The translations under genes were made by a program, and so were the position numbers. This document shows positions 43,505 through 53,700 of a DNA stretch of 64,000 nt, piece after piece. The stretch's first letter is position 1. The number at the start of each line of letters is the position of its first letter. This DNA comes from an uncultured Fibrobacter sp. (GTDB lineage: Bacteria > Fibrobacterota > Fibrobacteria > Fibrobacterales > Fibrobacteraceae): contig CAMKLO010000007.1 in NCBI GenBank assembly GCA_946413655.1, positions 1 to 64,000 on the forward strand, written 5' to 3'. The notes beneath the pieces were generated by a model that was given only the letters and a program-made list of their open reading frames with translations, made no database searches and was not told the DNA's origin.

Positions 43505-43530
43505 GATGTCCGATCTAGTCGGGCATGACA
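43505..43530. repeat. REP-like hairpin of the GGGCATGACA type
   Basis: GATGTCCGA, TCTAG, TCGGGCATGACA. Same type as 45222-45248 and the end of 46924-47006. Lies between the CAP lipoprotein and ABC-F genes, in the divergent gap. Confidence 0.6.
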
Positions 43531-43599
43531 ACCTCATTTCAAACGATTCCGCAAGCAAGCCCCTACAAACCCACCCCATAATTTACTATCTTTGGCGCC

Positions 43600-45195
43600 A
43601 TGCTTAATGTATCCAATGTCAGTCTCCAGTATGGTAGCCGCGTTCTCTTCAAGGAAGTGAATCTTTCCTTCAAGCGCGGCAATTGTTACGGTGTTATCGG
43701 CGCAAACGGTGCCGGCAAGTCCACATTCCTCAAGATTCTTTCGGGCGAACTCGAACCGAATACGGGTGAAGTCACGAAGGACCCGGGCGAACGTATCGCC
43801 GTTTTGAAGCAAGACCACTTCGCCTACGAAAACAACACGGTTCTCGAAACTGTGATGATGGGTTTCCCGGAACTTTATGAACTGGGCAAAAAGCGCGACG
43901 AACTTTACGCGCTCCCGGAAATGACCGAAGAACAGGGCATGCAGGCGATGGAAATCGAGACTCGCTTTGGCGAAATCGGCGGTTACGAGGCCGACTCGAA
44001 CGCCGCGGTGCTCCTCAAGGGTCTCGGCATTCCCGAAGAATTCCACTACAACTTGATGTCCGAACTCGATGGTGGCCAGAAAATCCGCGTGCTCCTCGCC
44101 CAGGCTTTGTTCGGCAACCCGGACATTTTGCTCTTGGACGAACCGACGAACCACCTTGATTTGGAAACCGTCGGCTGGCTCGAAGACTACCTCGAACGCT
44201 TCGAAAACATCGTGATCGTGGTGAGCCATGACCGTCACTTCTTGAACGCCGTCTGTACGCACACTTGCGATATCGACTACGGCAAGATCAACATTTACGG
44301 CGGTAACTACGAATTCTGGTACGCGGCAAGCCAGCTCGCCCAGAAACAGCGCAAAGACCAGAACCGCCGCGCTGAAGAAAAGATTGAAGAACTCAAGGCG
44401 TTCATCCGCCGCTTCGCCTCTAACGCCGCCAAGGCCAAACAGGCCACAAGCCGCAAGAAACTTTTGGACAAGATGACCGTCGAAGAAATGCCGGCATCAA
44501 GCCGCAAGTTCCCGTGGGTGAACTTCAAAATGGACCGCGAACCGGGCAAGATTGTGCTCGAAGTCAAGAACGCCACCATCGACGGTGGCGACGGCATCAT
44601 TTGCAAAGATTTGACGTTCTCGCTCGGCAACCAGGACAAGGTCGCCCTCGTCGGCGAATTCGACACGCTCAAGACCGCTTTCTTCCAGCTCATCGCCGAA
44701 GAAATCAAGTCTCCGGAAGGCGTGCTCAAGTGGGGCAACACCATCAGCTACAACTACTTTCCGAAGAACAACGACGCTTACTTCAAGACGGACCTCTCCC
44801 TCGTGGATTGGCTGCGCCAGTACAGCAAGGAACAGGACGAAACGTTCATCCGCGGATTCCTCGGCCGTATGCTCTTTACCGGCGAAGAAGCGCTGAAATC
44901 GGCGAACGTCCTTTCCGGTGGCGAAAAGGTGCGCTGCATGCTTTCGAAGATGATGCTTTCGAACGCGAACTGCTTGTTGCTCGACGAACCGACGGCCCAC
45001 CTCGACTTGGAAGCCATCACGGCTTTGAACAACGGTCTCAAGGCGTTCCAGGGTCCGGTTATCTTCTGCTCGCAGGACCATGAATTTGTCCAGACTGTCG
45101 CGAACCGCGTCTTGGAACTCACGCCGAACGGTGTTGTTGACCGCAGCATCACCTTCGACGAATGGCTCGAAACCAAGAAGACGAAGAAGAAGTAA
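43600..45195 (+). CDS. ybiT: YbiT-like ABC-F ATPase with altered second Walker A
   Basis: A 531-residue ribosome-associated ABC-F protein. NBD1 has GANGAGKST, the YbiT-type LDGGQKIRVLLAQ in place of LSGGQ, LLLDEPTNHLD and SHDRHF. The linker contains the FIRRFASNAAKAKQATSR block. NBD2 has LSGGEK and LLLDEPTAHLD, but its Walker A reads GEFDTLKTA, with the Gly before Lys lost, and the switch is SQDHEF rather than SHDREF. NBD2 may therefore bind ATP weakly. No Shine-Dalgarno sequence is seen before the ATG at 43600. Confidence 0.93.
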   Translation: MLNVSNVSLQYGSRVLFKEVNLSFKRGNCYGVIGANGAGKSTFLKILSGELEPNTGEVTKDPGERIAVLKQDHFAYENNTVLETVMMGFPELYELGKKRDELYALPEMTEEQGMQAMEIETRFGEIGGYEADSNAAVLLKGLGIPEEFHYNLMSELDGGQKIRVLLAQALFGNPDILLLDEPTNHLDLETVGWLEDYLERFENIVIVVSHDRHFLNAVCTHTCDIDYGKINIYGGNYEFWYAASQLAQKQRKDQNRRAEEKIEELKAFIRRFASNAAKAKQATSRKKLLDKMTVEEMPASSRKFPWVNFKMDREPGKIVLEVKNATIDGGDGIICKDLTFSLGNQDKVALVGEFDTLKTAFFQLIAEEIKSPEGVLKWGNTISYNYFPKNNDAYFKTDLSLVDWLRQYSKEQDETFIRGFLGRMLFTGEEALKSANVLSGGEKVRCMLSKMMLSNANCLLLDEPTAHLDLEAITALNNGLKAFQGPVIFCSQDHEFVQTVANRVLELTPNGVVDRSITFDEWLETKKTKKK

Positions 45196-45221
45196 TTAGC
45201 AGTTCTCTGTTTTGAAACGGA

Positions 45222-45248
45222 GATGCCCGCACAGTGGCGGGCATGACA
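45222..45248. repeat. REP-like hairpin GATGCCCGC..GCGGGCATGACA
   Basis: ATGCCCGC, ACAGTG, GCGGGCAT is a perfect 8-bp-arm palindrome followed by GACA. Copy of the dispersed family, placed between the ABC-F stop and its terminator. Confidence 0.75.
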
Positions 45249-45254
45249 AAGTTG

Positions 45255-45287
45255 AAATCCCTGTCACAGCAAGTGGCAGGGATTTTT
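45255..45287 (+). terminator. Rho-independent terminator of the ABC-F gene
   Basis: AAATCCCTG, TCACAGCAAGTGG, CAGGGATTTTT. Stem of 8 bp with T run; it also serves the convergent gene at 45297. Confidence 0.85.
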
Positions 45288-45296
45288 GTTATTTAA

Positions 45297-46073
45297 TCAA
45301 TGGTTACTTAATTGACTGACCGCACCGGTAGTTAAATTTTCTTGGATACCTTTCAATATTTGATATAACAATGATTGGGTAATATCATCTACATGGCACT
45401 GAAAATCAGATTTGAGTTTGCTATGGTACAATATGTATTCTAAACATTCGGTATCATCTATATTGCGATACCGAATTGTGTTGTGAAGCAAATTTTCTTG
45501 CTGAAAGAGACGTTCTTTATCAGGGCGAACAAACGTGATGCAAAACGCCTTGCCAATGTTTATAGGAATGTTTGTTAGAACTACATTATGATAGCTAACA
45601 CGTATTTCTCGTTTGTCGGTCTTATCCGAGTTCGGATAGAACAACTTATATCGTGATGCTCCGGTACTCATCCCTAGTGCGTTTCCAATTATTTCTGTAT
45701 ATGACCCATTTGACGAAGAAACCATCTTTAACAACGATGTTTTATTGAGAATCGAGTCAATTCGACGTGAAAGAATGCGTCCGTCAATAAATTTTGCGTC
45801 TTCCGCTTGACCGGGCCGAGCTTTTTTACTATTTTCTTCCCGATTAGGCAAGTTATGTGGGTTGGAAATTGCTTCCATTACGCAAGAACTAGAACTTTCA
45901 GAGGCATAACACCTATCCAAGTAAGCACTCTTCGCTAGTATGGCTGACGAAGCGCCAACTGGGGCACAATGTGGTTTTACAATGCCATCCGGCTCATCCG
46001 GATGGCATATTTTATATTCATTGGACTCCGCCTCAAACAGTGCCGATAGTTTCTTTTTACGATTCTCCTTCAT
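45297..46073 (-). CDS. Cytoplasmic protein of unknown function
   Basis: A 258-residue protein from the ATG at 46073 (MKENRKKKLSALFE), chosen because GGAG precedes it. No signal or membrane segment. The first ~110 residues are low in structure and contain HPDEPDG, coded by the palindrome CCATCCGG, CTCAT, CCGGATGG. The last ~150 residues look folded (alpha/beta), with no motif I recognise. Possibly the early part includes repeat-derived residues. An upstream GTG-led extension to 46145 is not supported. Confidence 0.55.
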   Translation of the reverse strand: MKENRKKKLSALFEAESNEYKICHPDEPDGIVKPHCAPVGASSAILAKSAYLDRCYASESSSSCVMEAISNPHNLPNREENSKKARPGQAEDAKFIDGRILSRRIDSILNKTSLLKMVSSSNGSYTEIIGNALGMSTGASRYKLFYPNSDKTDKREIRVSYHNVVLTNIPINIGKAFCITFVRPDKERLFQQENLLHNTIRYRNIDDTECLEYILYHSKLKSDFQCHVDDITQSLLYQILKGIQENLTTGAVSQLSNH

Positions 46074-46261
46074 GCTCCGCTCTCCGAAAAAAGAAAAAAC
46101 ATCCAAATTTTTTTGGATGTCTCGGCGCACTATTTCGAACCGCAAGAGGAAATGTAGAATACGCCCCTATTTTGGCAAGGTTCGGTTTGTAAAAGATAGG
46201 TAAAAAGGAAAAAAATCTCAACTGATTTGCCGGGATTCCCGGCTTTTACTAATTTTCGCGC

Positions 46262-46798
46262 ATGTTCCATCCGATCCGGCATTTCATCACGATTACAAAA
46301 CATCGAAACGAAGTCGTCAGGCTTTGCTTTAAGGCCGGTATCGGGTGGCAGGGGCTGTTCCACGATTTGTCGAAGTACAGCCCTAGTGAATTTATCCCGG
46401 GCGCAAAATACTACACGGGCAAAGAATCGCCAAACAACGGCGAGCGCCGCGACACGGGCATGAGCCTCGCATGGATGCACCACAAGGGCCGCAACAAGCA
46501 CCACTTTGAATTCTGGTACGATTACGATATGAAGACAAAGAAAATCGTGCCGATGGACATGCCCGACCGTTACATCAAGGAGATGTTCTGCGACCGCGTT
46601 GCTGCCTCCAAGACGTACAATAAGGAAACTTATACGCAAGAATCTCCGCTCCTGTACTTGACCAAGAGTACTGCGCACGAAAAAATGACGGAAACGACTT
46701 ACAAGAAGTTGCTGTTTTTGCTCCAAAAGCTCGCGAAAGACGGCGAAAAAGAAACGCTCCGGTTCATGCGGCATTGCAAGGAACTGCCGACGGAGTAA
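46262..46798 (+). CDS. DUF5662-family protein
   Basis: A 178-residue protein with LFHDLSKYSPSEF and WMHHKGRNKHHFEFW, an HD-like set of His/Asp residues conserved in DUF5662. A metal-dependent hydrolase fold is plausible, but the activity is not known. The ATG at 46262 fits the conserved N-terminus (HPIRHFITITKHRNEV). No strong ribosome-binding site. A 130-base gap separates it from the divergent-looking upstream gene. Confidence 0.8.
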   Translation: MFHPIRHFITITKHRNEVVRLCFKAGIGWQGLFHDLSKYSPSEFIPGAKYYTGKESPNNGERRDTGMSLAWMHHKGRNKHHFEFWYDYDMKTKKIVPMDMPDRYIKEMFCDRVAASKTYNKETYTQESPLLYLTKSTAHEKMTETTYKKLLFLLQKLAKDGEKETLRFMRHCKELPTE

Positions 46799-46865
46799 AG
46801 CAAAGCTTTCGAACTACGAGAGCCCTTGCGACAACTAGCGCAAAAAGGTATATTTGTAAAAATCA

Positions 46866-46897
46866 CTGGATCCTTCCACCTACGGTGTCAGGATGAC
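46866..46897. repeat. Dispersed element CTGGATCC..CAGGATGAC
   Basis: CTGGATCCTTCCACC, TACGGTG, TCAGGATGAC. Same family as 893-926 and 16641-16674. Confidence 0.75.
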
Positions 46898-46923
46898 GAA
46901 TCCAGAGAAAAAGTATATTTAAA

Positions 46924-47006
46924 GGAGATGCCCTCCCCATTCGCGGATCATGCTCACGTAAGTGCTAAAGCACTAAGTGATCAAAGAGCTCGGAGGCGGG
47001 CATGAC
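46924..47006. repeat. Composite REP-like element upstream of cvfB
   Basis: GGAGATGCCC at the left, the palindrome AGTGCTAAAGCACT in the middle, and GGAGGCGGGCATGACA at the right. It matches the composite element at 35379-35460. The remaining bases of the 46799-47055 gap show nothing else. Confidence 0.7.
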
Positions 47007-47055
47007 ATTAATGAACCGCGATTGTTCGCGGCACACTTGAACGGAAAGGCAAATT

Positions 47056-47889
47056 ATGGAACTTGGAAGAATCAACCGCGCACGTGTCGAATCCATCACC
47101 CCGCAAGGTTACTACCTGGAACTTGAAACCGGCGGTAGCGTGCTCCTCCCCGGCAACCGCAACAAATTCACACTCGTCGAAGGCGAAATCATCGACGTGT
47201 TCGTCTATACGGACTCCGAAGACCGCCCCATCGCCACGCTCGACAAGCCGCTCGCGCAAGTGGGCGAATTCGCCGTGCTCACGGTCAAAGAAGTCAACCG
47301 CGTGGGCGCATTTTTGGACTGGGGTCTCAACAAGGACTTGTTCCTCCCCTTCAAGCAACAACTTGACGAACTGCAGAAAGGCGACCGCTGCGTTGTATTC
47401 GTGCTCGAAGACGAAAAAAGCGGACGCATTATCGCCACAGAAAAAATCAAGAGTTTCATCGACCCAGACACAAACGACTTGCACATCGGCCAGCGCGTAG
47501 AACTCGCCGCTTACGAAGTCACGCCCGACTACGTCGATTGCCTCGTCGATTACCGCTACACGGGCCGCATCATGGTGACGCCTGGCATGGAACGCATCTA
47601 CATCGGCGACACGATGCCAGGATTCATCCAGCGCTTCACCAGCGACGGAAAGATTACGCTCAACTTGACTCCGGTCGGATACAAAGGCATGATGAAGAGC
47701 GAAAGCCCCAATGCCATTTTGCAAAAGCTCGAAGAAGCAGGCGGATTCCTCCCCTACGGCGACCACACCGACCCGGAAACTATCCGTCGCGAATTCGGCA
47801 TGTCCAAGAAAGCATTCAAGAAAATCATCGGAGCGCTCTTCCGCGAAGAAAAAATCGTCATCGAAGAAGACGGAATCCGCGCTGTTTAA
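47056..47889 (+). CDS. cvfB: S1-domain RNA-binding protein, CvfB family
   Basis: 277 residues with tandem S1-like OB folds (GRINRARVESITPQGYYLE; LTVKEVNRVGAFLDWGLNKDLFLP; a third near residues 140-200) and a C-terminal winged helix (IRREFGMSKKAFKKIIGALF), the CvfB architecture. Acts on RNA in the cytoplasm as a post-transcriptional regulator in other bacteria. AAAGGCAAATT precedes the ATG. Confidence 0.92.
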   Translation: MELGRINRARVESITPQGYYLELETGGSVLLPGNRNKFTLVEGEIIDVFVYTDSEDRPIATLDKPLAQVGEFAVLTVKEVNRVGAFLDWGLNKDLFLPFKQQLDELQKGDRCVVFVLEDEKSGRIIATEKIKSFIDPDTNDLHIGQRVELAAYEVTPDYVDCLVDYRYTGRIMVTPGMERIYIGDTMPGFIQRFTSDGKITLNLTPVGYKGMMKSESPNAILQKLEEAGGFLPYGDHTDPETIRREFGMSKKAFKKIIGALFREEKIVIEEDGIRAV

Positions 47890-47909
47890 TCGGCGCGTCC
47901 ATACATGCA

Positions 47910-47938
47910 AAAAAGCCGCGATTTGCGGCTTTCTTCAT
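47910..47938. terminator. Bidirectional terminator
   Basis: AAAAAGCCGC, GATTT, GCGGCTTTCTT. Lies between the convergent cvfB and OmpA genes. Confidence 0.85.
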
Positions 47939-47979
47939 TTTCAAGATTCGTGCGACTCAACGGCCGCGCATCTCGATTT

Positions 47980-48678
47980 TTAGAAGTTCACTTCGTCGGC
48001 GTTCAGAACGCGGATTTCGATGCGGCGGTTCGCACGACGACCCATTTCCGTCGAGTTGTCACCCTTCGGGTGGCTCGGGCCATAGCCCACAGCAGTCACG
48101 CGTTCCGCCTCGATTCCGTTCTCAATCATGTAATCGCGGACACTGTTCGCACGATCTTCTGAAAGTTGCTGGTTCAGCTCAGCACCACCTTCGCTGCTCG
48201 TGTGGCCTTCCACTTCAACCTTCGCCTTCGGATTGCGTTTGAGCCCCGCTATAGCGGCATTCAATGTTTTCAAAGAGTTCGGAACAAGTTCAGCGCTCCC
48301 CGCCTTGAACGTAACACCCGTGAGTTCAGAACGCGTATCGTCAAAAACGACCGTGATTCCACCTGTGCTTGCCGTGAGCGATACATACGGGGTTTCGCCG
48401 CATTCAAACGGCCCAGTCAAGCTTTCGCAGAGAATCGTATAAGTATCTTCACGCGGAATATGGAAGCTCGCTTCGCCGTACATATCCGTCGTGATGACTA
48501 CCTTTTTACCCTTGTTCTGCCCCACAAACGTGAGCTTTTTATTTGTATGCGGAACATCGTCGTTGTTCGTGTATGTCACATTCAAAACGGCATGCGTCTT
48601 GTTCGGCGCCAAGCTGCCGGCCATGGCAAAAGACGATGCGACCAATGCCGACAGCGCAATACGGGAAACCAATCTCAT
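47980..48678 (-). CDS. OmpA-family outer-membrane/peptidoglycan-binding protein
   Basis: A 232-residue exported protein. The signal peptide (LSALVASSFAMA) is followed by ~100 residues of beta-rich sequence with two cysteines, then an OmpA-like domain: VTFKAGSAELVP, VEVEGHTSSEGG, NQQLSEDRANSVRDYM and GRRANRRIEI. The Asp/Arg peptidoglycan (DAP) contact residues are in place. It probably anchors the outer membrane to the wall. Confidence 0.93.
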   Translation of the reverse strand: MRLVSRIALSALVASSFAMAGSLAPNKTHAVLNVTYTNNDDVPHTNKKLTFVGQNKGKKVVITTDMYGEASFHIPREDTYTILCESLTGPFECGETPYVSLTASTGGITVVFDDTRSELTGVTFKAGSAELVPNSLKTLNAAIAGLKRNPKAKVEVEGHTSSEGGAELNQQLSEDRANSVRDYMIENGIEAERVTAVGYGPSHPKGDNSTEMGRRANRRIEIRVLNADEVNF

Positions 48679-48809
48679 TCTTTCACTCCAATCGTGATAT
48701 TAATTATTGTGCCCCAAAAATAAAAAATGAACCGACGTCTTTCAAATTATCTTTAAATATTTCGTGAAATTTCTAAATTTGCGTGCAAACGATCTCAACG
48801 GAGAGTCTT

Positions 48810-49838
48810 ATGAACTTCAAAAAAATTACAAGCGCATTACTGGTAGCAGGGTTGGCCACTGCCGCCTTCGCAGCAGACGGAGAATTCAGTCTCAAGGGCA
48901 ACGTGCAGACGCAGGTCACCAAGATGGTTGCCGATGACAGCAGCAACTTCAGCTCGCTCTGGGTCCGAGCCAACGTGGGCGGCCAGTACAAAAGCGAAAA
49001 CCTCGACGGACTTATCATGTTGCGCATTTTCGCCCCGCAGGTCGGCAACAAGATTCTCGCTGACCTCTACTGGGCAAACTACAAGTGGAATTTCGAAAAC
49101 TACAAACTGAATCTCAAAATCGGTCACTGGAAAACGGACTGGTCCCAATCCACCCACTTCGGTACATACATCGACAAGGCGCTTACAGCACGCGGCCTTT
49201 GGATGCGCGACTACTCCCATGACGCTATCGAATTTGGCTGGCAAACAGGCATTTCCCAGTTCAACGCGATGCTTGCCACCAGGGACACCAAGGCAAATAC
49301 CGGCTACCTCCGCTTCGAAGAAGACCTGAAATTTAACAGCCTTGACATTCCGCTCGAATTGAAGCTCGCCTACCGAGTCAATGCCATCGACCGCATACAA
49401 AATACAGCAGCCCTCACCCATCACATTGCGACTTACATCAGCTACAGTTTTTCACCGGCTCTCCGCGTTTACGGTGAATTCGCCAACATCCACACACAAG
49501 ATGATGGCATAAAAATGGATAAGAAACCCAGGAACTACGTAGCACCCGAAAGCAGCTACTTGATTCAAGATAAAACATATAATCCGTTCTACTTCGGTCT
49601 TGAATTCACACCGAAGGAAGGCCTCTTGAACACGCTTATGAGCAGCCTTTATATTGAATGGGAACGCATCGGTGACCGTCAAAAAGTCCACATTTCCAAA
49701 GATAAAATGGATGACTGGGCATGGGTTTTCGCATGGGCAAAGAAAGTCGGCAAGTCCAAGCTTCAGTTCAGCCTCTACAGCGGAAATGAAATCAGCGACC
49801 TCGGGCTTGCATTCCGCCTGACGACCACGTTCAAGTAA
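48810..49838 (+). CDS. Porin-like outer-membrane beta-barrel protein
   Basis: 342 residues after choosing the ATG at 48810 (GGAGAG upstream). Signal peptide ends AAFAADGEFS. The mature chain is a series of amphipathic strands with aromatic girdles (WVRANVGGQYK, LNLKIGHWK) ending in LAFRLTTTFK with the C-terminal Phe before Lys. It shares motifs with the barrel of the protein at 11759-13489, but lacks the coiled coil. Substrate unknown. Confidence 0.8.
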   Translation: MNFKKITSALLVAGLATAAFAADGEFSLKGNVQTQVTKMVADDSSNFSSLWVRANVGGQYKSENLDGLIMLRIFAPQVGNKILADLYWANYKWNFENYKLNLKIGHWKTDWSQSTHFGTYIDKALTARGLWMRDYSHDAIEFGWQTGISQFNAMLATRDTKANTGYLRFEEDLKFNSLDIPLELKLAYRVNAIDRIQNTAALTHHIATYISYSFSPALRVYGEFANIHTQDDGIKMDKKPRNYVAPESSYLIQDKTYNPFYFGLEFTPKEGLLNTLMSSLYIEWERIGDRQKVHISKDKMDDWAWVFAWAKKVGKSKLQFSLYSGNEISDLGLAFRLTTTFK

Positions 49839-49910
49839 TCGAACAAACTCTAAAAAGCGCGGGATACAAACAACAATTTAAACTGCGCGCAATTCGCACA
49901 AAGCATTTGA

Positions 49911-49936
49911 AGCCAGGGTACAATCCCTGGCTTTTT
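49911..49936 (+). terminator. Rho-independent terminator
   Basis: AGCCAGGG, loop TACAAT, CCCTGGCTTTTT. Closes the porin-like gene; the convergent gene ends at 49947. Confidence 0.9.
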
Positions 49937-49946
49937 GAAATTTAAA

Positions 49947-50783
49947 TCAACGTGATTTCGCTCTGGAATAACGGACTGAAACGCCATTTTCAAATCGAAC
50001 GACTGCCGGTGTGCGGAATTCATTGGCATACTCTTCGTGCCATCGGCCGCTACGGATAAGGTTACCATTCATGTCAAACGCATGGAATCGCATTCCCAGC
50101 AAAAATACTCGCTGCACGGGAAATTTCAGGGCTGTTGAAGATTCATTCACAAAATCCGCACCGCATTGGCGGACTGTATCGATAAGACCGCAGAAATAAA
50201 TTTCTTGTCCAATACTTTTATTGATGCATAACGAAGATACAGGGATGACAAATCCGGCTTCATTCTGTCCTTCTGTTTTTTTGGACCCATAATAGACGGC
50301 ACTGGATAAAGAAATGTCATAAGATTCCTTCGAATTATACAGATTGTTTATTGCGTGTATGATATGGCGAATTAACGAGTCGGCTTCAGCAGCAGATCCC
50401 CGAAAAACACCGGCAGGCTGTAAGCGATTGAATTCTTTTATAACAACTTGTTCTATATATAATTCACGTTGCAAACTATCGCATTCTTTTTTTGATGAAC
50501 AAAGTTTAAAGAATGAAACTTGATTGTCAACAAGAAACACCATAATACTCGAATCCGAAGGAGCTATATAGGCTTTGTATGCAGCATTCGAACTGAGATT
50601 TTTTACCGATGGGTCTAGCAAATTGATTTTCGACAAATCCAGATAATAATTTCCTTGTAGATTTAACTGTGTCGCAGGATACATCATGTCAAGAGTTTTG
50701 AATGGAATAATCTCACATTCTTGAGCATGAAGTTGAACCGCTACGCAAAGGCTTGTAAAAATTGCTAAAACGAATTTTTTCAT
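49947..50783 (-). CDS. Exported protein coupled to the large secreted protein gene
   Basis: A 278-residue protein with a signal peptide (FVLAIFTSLCVAVQLHA). The ATG overlaps the stop of the upstream 1122-residue gene (ATGA), so the two are translated together. The mature part has several cysteines (SLCIN, FCGLID, RQCGAD) and no recognised domain. It may assist or anchor the large protein, but this is only inferred from coupling. Confidence 0.75.
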   Translation of the reverse strand: MKKFVLAIFTSLCVAVQLHAQECEIIPFKTLDMMYPATQLNLQGNYYLDLSKINLLDPSVKNLSSNAAYKAYIAPSDSSIMVFLVDNQVSFFKLCSSKKECDSLQRELYIEQVVIKEFNRLQPAGVFRGSAAEADSLIRHIIHAINNLYNSKESYDISLSSAVYYGSKKTEGQNEAGFVIPVSSLCINKSIGQEIYFCGLIDTVRQCGADFVNESSTALKFPVQRVFLLGMRFHAFDMNGNLIRSGRWHEEYANEFRTPAVVRFENGVSVRYSRAKSR

Positions 50784-53700
50784 AATTTTCCCATGCATAC
50801 ATCTAGGCTGCGAATTGGATTGAAGTCAACATGGTAAAATCTAGCATATTGGTGTACTGAAATTTTTTCTGCATAGATTTTACCATAGAACAACTTCCTC
50901 GATTGGGCTATAACCACTTCTGAGTAAGGTGCAACAATATTCCCTGCAACCATATTATCTATATACATTCTTTTCCCGTGAGCATGCTGAATTAATTTGA
51001 AACCTTGAGCAACTATGGAATAGTCCGCAGCATTGTTTGTCATCGATGCTCGCCATGTGAAATCTCCGTTTATATGCATCACCGTTTCATAACCAGGTTC
51101 CGAAAAAGAGACTTCCGACCGAGGCTCTAGCTGAATAGAGCCTATGTAATACGTTCCAGATGGAATATTGAGGAAACCTCCTGCTTCAACTTTCACAGAG
51201 GTATAGTAACCGGAATTTAGTGTTGCAGAATATTTATTTTTAACAATCAATTCCAAACCATAGTTTGGTAGAATTGTGTAATCTGCTAAATCATAATTTG
51301 GCTGCAAAAAATTGATATTCCAAAATTCTTCAGGTAAGTTTGTTATTCCGTTATCTATAGTCGATCCGTTTTGCATGTAAATGTCATCTACATTAGATGG
51401 AGGTGTGAGGTAAATGCCTCCTTTTATACGGGTATTGCTACGAAGTAGCACTTTGCCTTTTGAATATATATCGCCAACAGTTGCACGGGCCCCCACTTTA
51501 GTAGCAAACTCTCCATTGATATCTTCTGCTGCAGAGGCTATACTACAGAATCCAGTCGGCGTACTTTCGTTGTAGCAGACGACCCCATCGTTGTAATTTA
51601 ATTCAGTTCGAGCATAAAGCGTCACGTTTGCAGCACCCGGTGGTATTGTTTGATTGAAGTCCTTGACATAAACATCAGTTTCATTATTGTCTTTTTTTCC
51701 ATTATTGTTTACATCTTCATCTCCATCGCCTAAACCATCACCATCGGAATCGGGATCTTTCTCAGCTCGTAATCCATCGCCATCGATATCAGCATAAACT
51801 TCTTTTTTTACACCAAAATCACCTTTTTTTGTTGGTTTTGGGTATTTTTCACGAATAGTGTATGACATGATTTCAGTTTTATCATCAATGCCATCTTGAT
51901 CATAATCCCTATTGTATTCCTTTTTTTCTGCAGCAAATCGGCAGTATTCATCAAATTCAAGCACTCCATTTTTATTTGTATCGTAATCATAACTATAATG
52001 ATATGTGCCGAACCGGTAAAATTCATCAAAATCTAAAATTCCATCTTCATCGGCATCATATATTTCACCCGATTCCATGACTTTATTGTCATTCTTATCG
52101 TCATAAAGCATTGATGTTCTTGCCTTTTCATTCAAATCCTTTGTTATAATAAAGAACCGTTGCGTATCCCCTTGATTTAATCCTTTCCATGTTATTGTTC
52201 CATCATTATCAATATTATGGAACCGATAAATCCATAGTTTTCCTTGAACTTCGTAGGGTTCTCCATCAACTTCTATGGCGGCATCAACCACCATAATATG
52301 AGATTTTTCCCAAATGATGACAGGATGATAATTCCTTAAAGCATCTATGATTATTTCATTGCTTAAAATACGCCAATCATGTAAAATAATTTCTGATTGA
52401 GGCGAATTTAATGCCCAAGAAAGGAGATTAAATGGATCACCACTTCCTTCTTCATCATGCGGAAAAGCATCAAGAATTGGATTAGAAAAAAGATTATCTC
52501 TATAGGTATTATAGTAAAATTTTATTTCATCTTGCGTCAGATTTCCATTGTATTTGTGATTTAACTCAGCGATAGCAACAGCCCAGCACCGCCAGCTCTC
52601 TTCTACATCATGATAACGATGTTTTGGATCATTAAATCGAAGGTTACCAATTTCATCTATATATCCCGAAGTATTATGTGGACGATCCCACTCCGCGTCA
52701 AGAATATGTTCTCCCCATTTGAGATCAAGCATGTACGAGTCTTTGCGTGCCGCAAGAGGAGTAACATTTACGTTATATGTAGGCATAACAGAAGGAGAAA
52801 GCTCAAATACTTTGTATTTACAATAAAACTCTGATGGAATATTTTCCCATGGAACAATATAATCTTCAGGCCTTTGTGAAATATGTTGTTCATCAACTTC
52901 AATTGGACGCACAACCCACTGGTATTCTCCCGCGGGTAATGGTAACTGCAATTTTGTTTTTCCTGTAAAATTGTGATACACCTCACTTTTATCGGACACC
53001 CTCACAATGGTGACTTCGTAAGATTTGGCACCAATTACAGGAATCCATGCCAACACGGATTCTTCCCCACTGCGCTTGAAAACGGAACTTCCGTCACCCA
53101 AAACAAAGGGTTCGGCATAAGGGAATTGCGTAAGCGGGGCGTCAACCATATTTTGACGGAATTTATTCCAGCTGATAATGGAATCGGTTGCGTCATCAAT
53201 GATTGCTCGGAAAAAATCACCTTTGCGATAGATGGAAACAGGTCCCACAACAGGGGCTTCCGAGGTGCTGAAAAAATAATCAGGGTCGATTACGCCATTC
53301 TCAACTTTTAAGGAATCCGCAAAATTGCCGCGGTCGCCCCAGGCGATATAGTCCAGCGGCACGGAATTGTGGTATAAAACGAGTTCGCCGACATTTCCAA
53401 AGGAAAGCGACGAAATGCTTTTCACGACACTGTCTTGAGCACAATTTGAAACAGAACCATTGCAAATACGTAAAGTCGCTTTGGCTCCAAGCGTCAAACT
53501 ATCCAGAGAATACAGGCTACCAGAGGCGTCCTTGATTTTCACTCCGTTCAAGGAAACGGATGAATCGCCATAGTTCTGAAGTTGGACCCAAGCAGATGCA
53601 GAATCGGCTGTCTCGGGCCGAAAACCGACAAAGCGAAGCCGAACGTCATTCTCAGATGGTTCATCAAAAATTTCTTCTGGCGGGTCAACAAACAACTGCG

